In this document: piece by piece, positions 62,271 to 64,000 of the stretch
How positions within the stretch are numbered: the stretch's first letter is position 1
Layout of the letters: each line of letters opens with the position of its first letter
Origin: Amycolatopsis lurida
Lineage (GTDB): Bacteria > Actinomycetota > Actinomycetes > Mycobacteriales > Pseudonocardiaceae
Assembly (NCBI RefSeq): GCF_900105055.1
Contig: NZ_FNTA01000004.1
Span: 5,239,501 to 5,303,500 of the forward strand
Direction of reading: 5' to 3'
DNA length: 64,000 nucleotides
Program-made: the position numbers and the translations under genes
Notes under the pieces: model-generated
Told to the model about the DNA's origin: nothing
Database searches by the model: none
The model's input: only the letters and a program-made list of their open reading frames with translations

Positions 62271-63392
62271 TCAGGAGCCAGTTTTGGCGGGTGACGGCTT
62301 CTGCCCGTTCGCCTTCGGGCCGTTCTGCTCGCTCTGTCCGTTCTTCGGCGCAGCGGCGGCAGGCGCCGAGGGAGCGGGCTTGGCGGGAGAAGGTTTGGCG
62401 GCGGCCGGAGCGGCGGCCTTCGAGGCGGGCGGCTCGGCGGGCTTACCCGCCGGCTTCTTCTCCTCGGCCTTGCTGTCGCCACCGACGAGCTTCGAAGCGT
62501 GCGGGATCACCGACTCCTCGGGCAGCGCCGCGAGCATCGCCTCGCTGCCCTTCAGGACTTCGTCGGCCTGCATGAGGCTCTTGCGGGCCTGCTCCCGGAT
62601 CTCCGCCAGCCGCTCGACCTTGCGCTGGGCGGCGGTCGTGCGCTGGGCGGCGGTCGTCGTGGCCTCGTCGAGCCGGCGCTTGGCCTCGGCCGTGGCCTCG
62701 TCGATGCGGCGCTTGGCCTCCGCGGTGGCCTCGGCGATCCGGCGCTCGGCCTGGTTCTTGCTGGCCGTCTGCTGGTCGGCGATGTGCTTCTCGTGCGCGG
62801 CTCGCTGAGCCGCGATCGTCTGATCGAATTCGCGCTCGATCTTCCGGCGCTTGCGCTCGGCCTCGTTGTCCAGCAGTTCCCGGCGCTGGGCGGCTTCGAC
62901 GGTCAGCCGCTGGACCTCGGCCCGCGTCTCGGCGAGCGCCGATTCGTGCTCCGAGTGCAGCGCGTCCGCCTGCTTGTCCAGCTCGGCGACGAGGCGCGTG
63001 TAGCGCTCACGGAGCTTCTTCGAAGCCTCGCTCGACGACGCCCAGTGCTTCTCGGCGGCAACCTCGGCACGCTTCGTGATCTCTTCCGCACGCGCCTGCG
63101 CGAGCGTGACGGTGCGCTGCATCCGCTCGTCGAGGTCTTCGAGCCGCTCCGGCGGTTTCTTCAGCTCCTCGATCCTGGCGTTCAGCTTCGCCACCTCGTG
63201 GCGGACGGTTTCGAGTTCGCGCGTGGCCGACGTCGCCTGCGCGATCGCGGCGTCGCGGTCGGTGATCACGCGATGCAGCTGGGCTTCGAGATGATCCAGA
63301 TACTGGCGCACTTCGTTCCGGTCGAAGCCGTGCCAGGCCTGGGTGTACTCGCGCCGCAGGGGCAACAGGCCGTTGTCTCGCTCGGGAACCAT
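62271..63392 (-). CDS. DivIVA-domain coiled-coil protein
   Basis: 373 residues from ATG 63392 (TACCGT seven bases upstream; GTG 63398 also in frame). A DivIVA-like N-terminus (REYTQAWHGFDRNEVRQYLD, about 12-40) is followed by 230 residues of coiled coil with near-repeats (IAEATAEAKRR, IDEATAEAKRR, LDEATTTAAQR) and an Ala/Pro/Lys-rich disordered tail (300-373). Such proteins gather at negatively curved membrane and organise polar growth or septation. Distinct from Wag31 in its long coil and tail. Confidence 0.87.
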   Translation of the reverse strand: MVPERDNGLLPLRREYTQAWHGFDRNEVRQYLDHLEAQLHRVITDRDAAIAQATSATRELETVRHEVAKLNARIEELKKPPERLEDLDERMQRTVTLAQARAEEITKRAEVAAEKHWASSSEASKKLRERYTRLVAELDKQADALHSEHESALAETRAEVQRLTVEAAQRRELLDNEAERKRRKIEREFDQTIAAQRAAHEKHIADQQTASKNQAERRIAEATAEAKRRIDEATAEAKRRLDEATTTAAQRTTAAQRKVERLAEIREQARKSLMQADEVLKGSEAMLAALPEESVIPHASKLVGGDSKAEEKKPAGKPAEPPASKAAAPAAAKPSPAKPAPSAPAAAAPKNGQSEQNGPKANGQKPSPAKTGS

Positions 63393-63510
63393 GGTCACGA
63401 CGGTACCTGCGTACCCGGTGTCGCCGTTGTCAGGCTTCGTGATTCACCGACGTGTGTCGGCTCTCAGCTGCGATCCCTCACCTGAACGGCCGCCACCCGT
63501 GTGCGCAGTG

Positions 63511-64000
63511 TCACCAATGGAAGCCGCGGCTGAGCCGAGCGAGCGCCATCGCCGCACGGGACAGATGCTGCTCACCCTTCCCGATCTTGAGCCCGCCTTC
63601 GCCGCCCGCCGCCGCGGAATCCGGGAACACCCGGAATCCTTGGTAGGCCACGGCATCCGTGAGTCCCGGCGTGAGCGTGTACGCGAGCCCGATCGCCTGC
63701 CCGGCGGGAGTGCCGATGTGCTTCGGGCGTTCCCTCAGCGCCTTCATCACCATGTCCGCGGCCTGATCCGGGGATTTGGTCGGAAACGCGTCATAGATCT
63801 TCGTCGGCCGGATCATCGGCGTGCGCACGAGTGGCATGTGGATGGTCGTGAAGGTGATTCCGTCGCCGTGGGTCTCGGTGGCGGCGATCCGGGAGAAATA
63901 GTCCAAAGCGGCCTTCGACGCCGCGTACGCCGAAAAGCGCGGCGCGATGCCCTGGACACCGATCGACGAGACGTTGACGATATGCCCGAACTTCCGCTCG
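63511..64000 (-). CDS. SDR-type acyl-CoA reductase, C-terminal part
   Basis: 163 visible residues; the gene starts beyond the window, frame open from 63999. SDR catalytic Ser in HIVNVSSIGVQG and YxxxK in AYAASKAALDYFS. The downstream FTTIHMPLVRTPMIRPTKIY and AFPTKSPDQAADMVMKAL resemble the SDR half of mycobacterial fatty acyl-CoA reductases (AcrA1/FcrA type), which make fatty alcohols for wax esters. Whether a second domain exists cannot be seen. The TTG at 63906 is internal, not a start. Confidence 0.8.
   Translation of the reverse strand, partial: ERKFGHIVNVSSIGVQGIAPRFSAYAASKAALDYFSRIAATETHGDGITFTTIHMPLVRTPMIRPTKIYDAFPTKSPDQAADMVMKALRERPKHIGTPAGQAIGLAYTLTPGLTDAVAYQGFRVFPDSAAAGGEGGLKIGKGEQHLSRAAMALARLSRGFHW

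Noticed and set aside
62640..62760. Repeat array
   Set aside because: Codes for near-identical coiled-coil units in the DivIVA-like protein and is not an independent DNA repeat.

Overview
The window is a strongly G+C-rich chromosome segment from a Gram-positive actinomycete. The gene order mfd - mazG - (transglycosylase) - eno - FtsB/DivIC - DUF501 - ppx matches the mycobacterial mfd/mazG/lpqU/eno/ppx2 neighbourhood. The wealth of exported enzymes, the DivIVA-type coiled-coil protein and the many leaderless-type starts fit the Pseudonocardiaceae. Amycolatopsis or a close relative is my best guess, inferred from style and not from any search.

Layout. 1-5.9 kb: end of an acyl-CoA desaturase, TetR, an isochorismatase-fold/Nudix pair back to back with an SDR, a sugar-dehydrogenase lipoprotein, and an XRE/MmyB regulator divergent from a luciferase-like oxidoreductase. 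5.9-24.4 kb: conserved housekeeping core (mfd, SurA-like lipoprotein, mazG, eno, FtsB/DivIC, DUF501, lytic transglycosylase, ppx). Between mazG and eno lies a block with a translationally coupled ECF sigma/anti-sigma/ABC operon, a PPOX protein, a second transglycosylase, a CPYC flavoprotein with a divergent XRE-cupin regulator, a TPR protein and a VOC protein. 24.7-30.3 kb: a complete peptide ABC importer. 30.3-41.5 kb: an exported-protein region with a subtilase, a small secreted protein, a 1223-residue ALF-repeat polymorphic toxin with an adjacent candidate immunity gene, a secreted beta-propeller protein, a pseudo-protease fused to a repeat domain, and an S10 peptidase.

41.5-44.9 kb: a coupled endonuclease V/uracil-DNA glycosylase pair, a type II NADH dehydrogenase and a SLATT-like two-helix membrane protein. 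44.9-47.7 kb: a tRNA with anticodon UAA followed by a decayed integrated element (integrase remnant, GntR pseudogene, small kinase-fold gene). 47.7-56.2 kb: sulfite-oxidase-like Tat enzyme, orphan winged helix, hydrolase, a rearrangement scar joining two gene remnants, MerR with an overlooked 17-residue Cys-rich peptide, a mycothiol-dependent-isomerase-like protein, a phosphatase, a TetR-P450 pair and a PHB-depolymerase-like esterase. 56.3-64 kb: GH3 enzyme, ArsR-AHSA1-TIGR03086 operon, MerR with a divergent Old Yellow Enzyme, amidase, DivIVA-like protein, and the end of an acyl-CoA-reductase-type SDR.

Most notable: the polymorphic toxin/immunity pair; a conserved promoter-leader in front of two of its secreted neighbours; the Cys-rich micro-ORF coupled to MerR; the TTA-ATG-TGA junction of the deamination-repair pair; the non-standard tRNA at an integration site; and a recurrent TANNNT-N6-start pattern that points to leaderless transcripts at a dozen genes.
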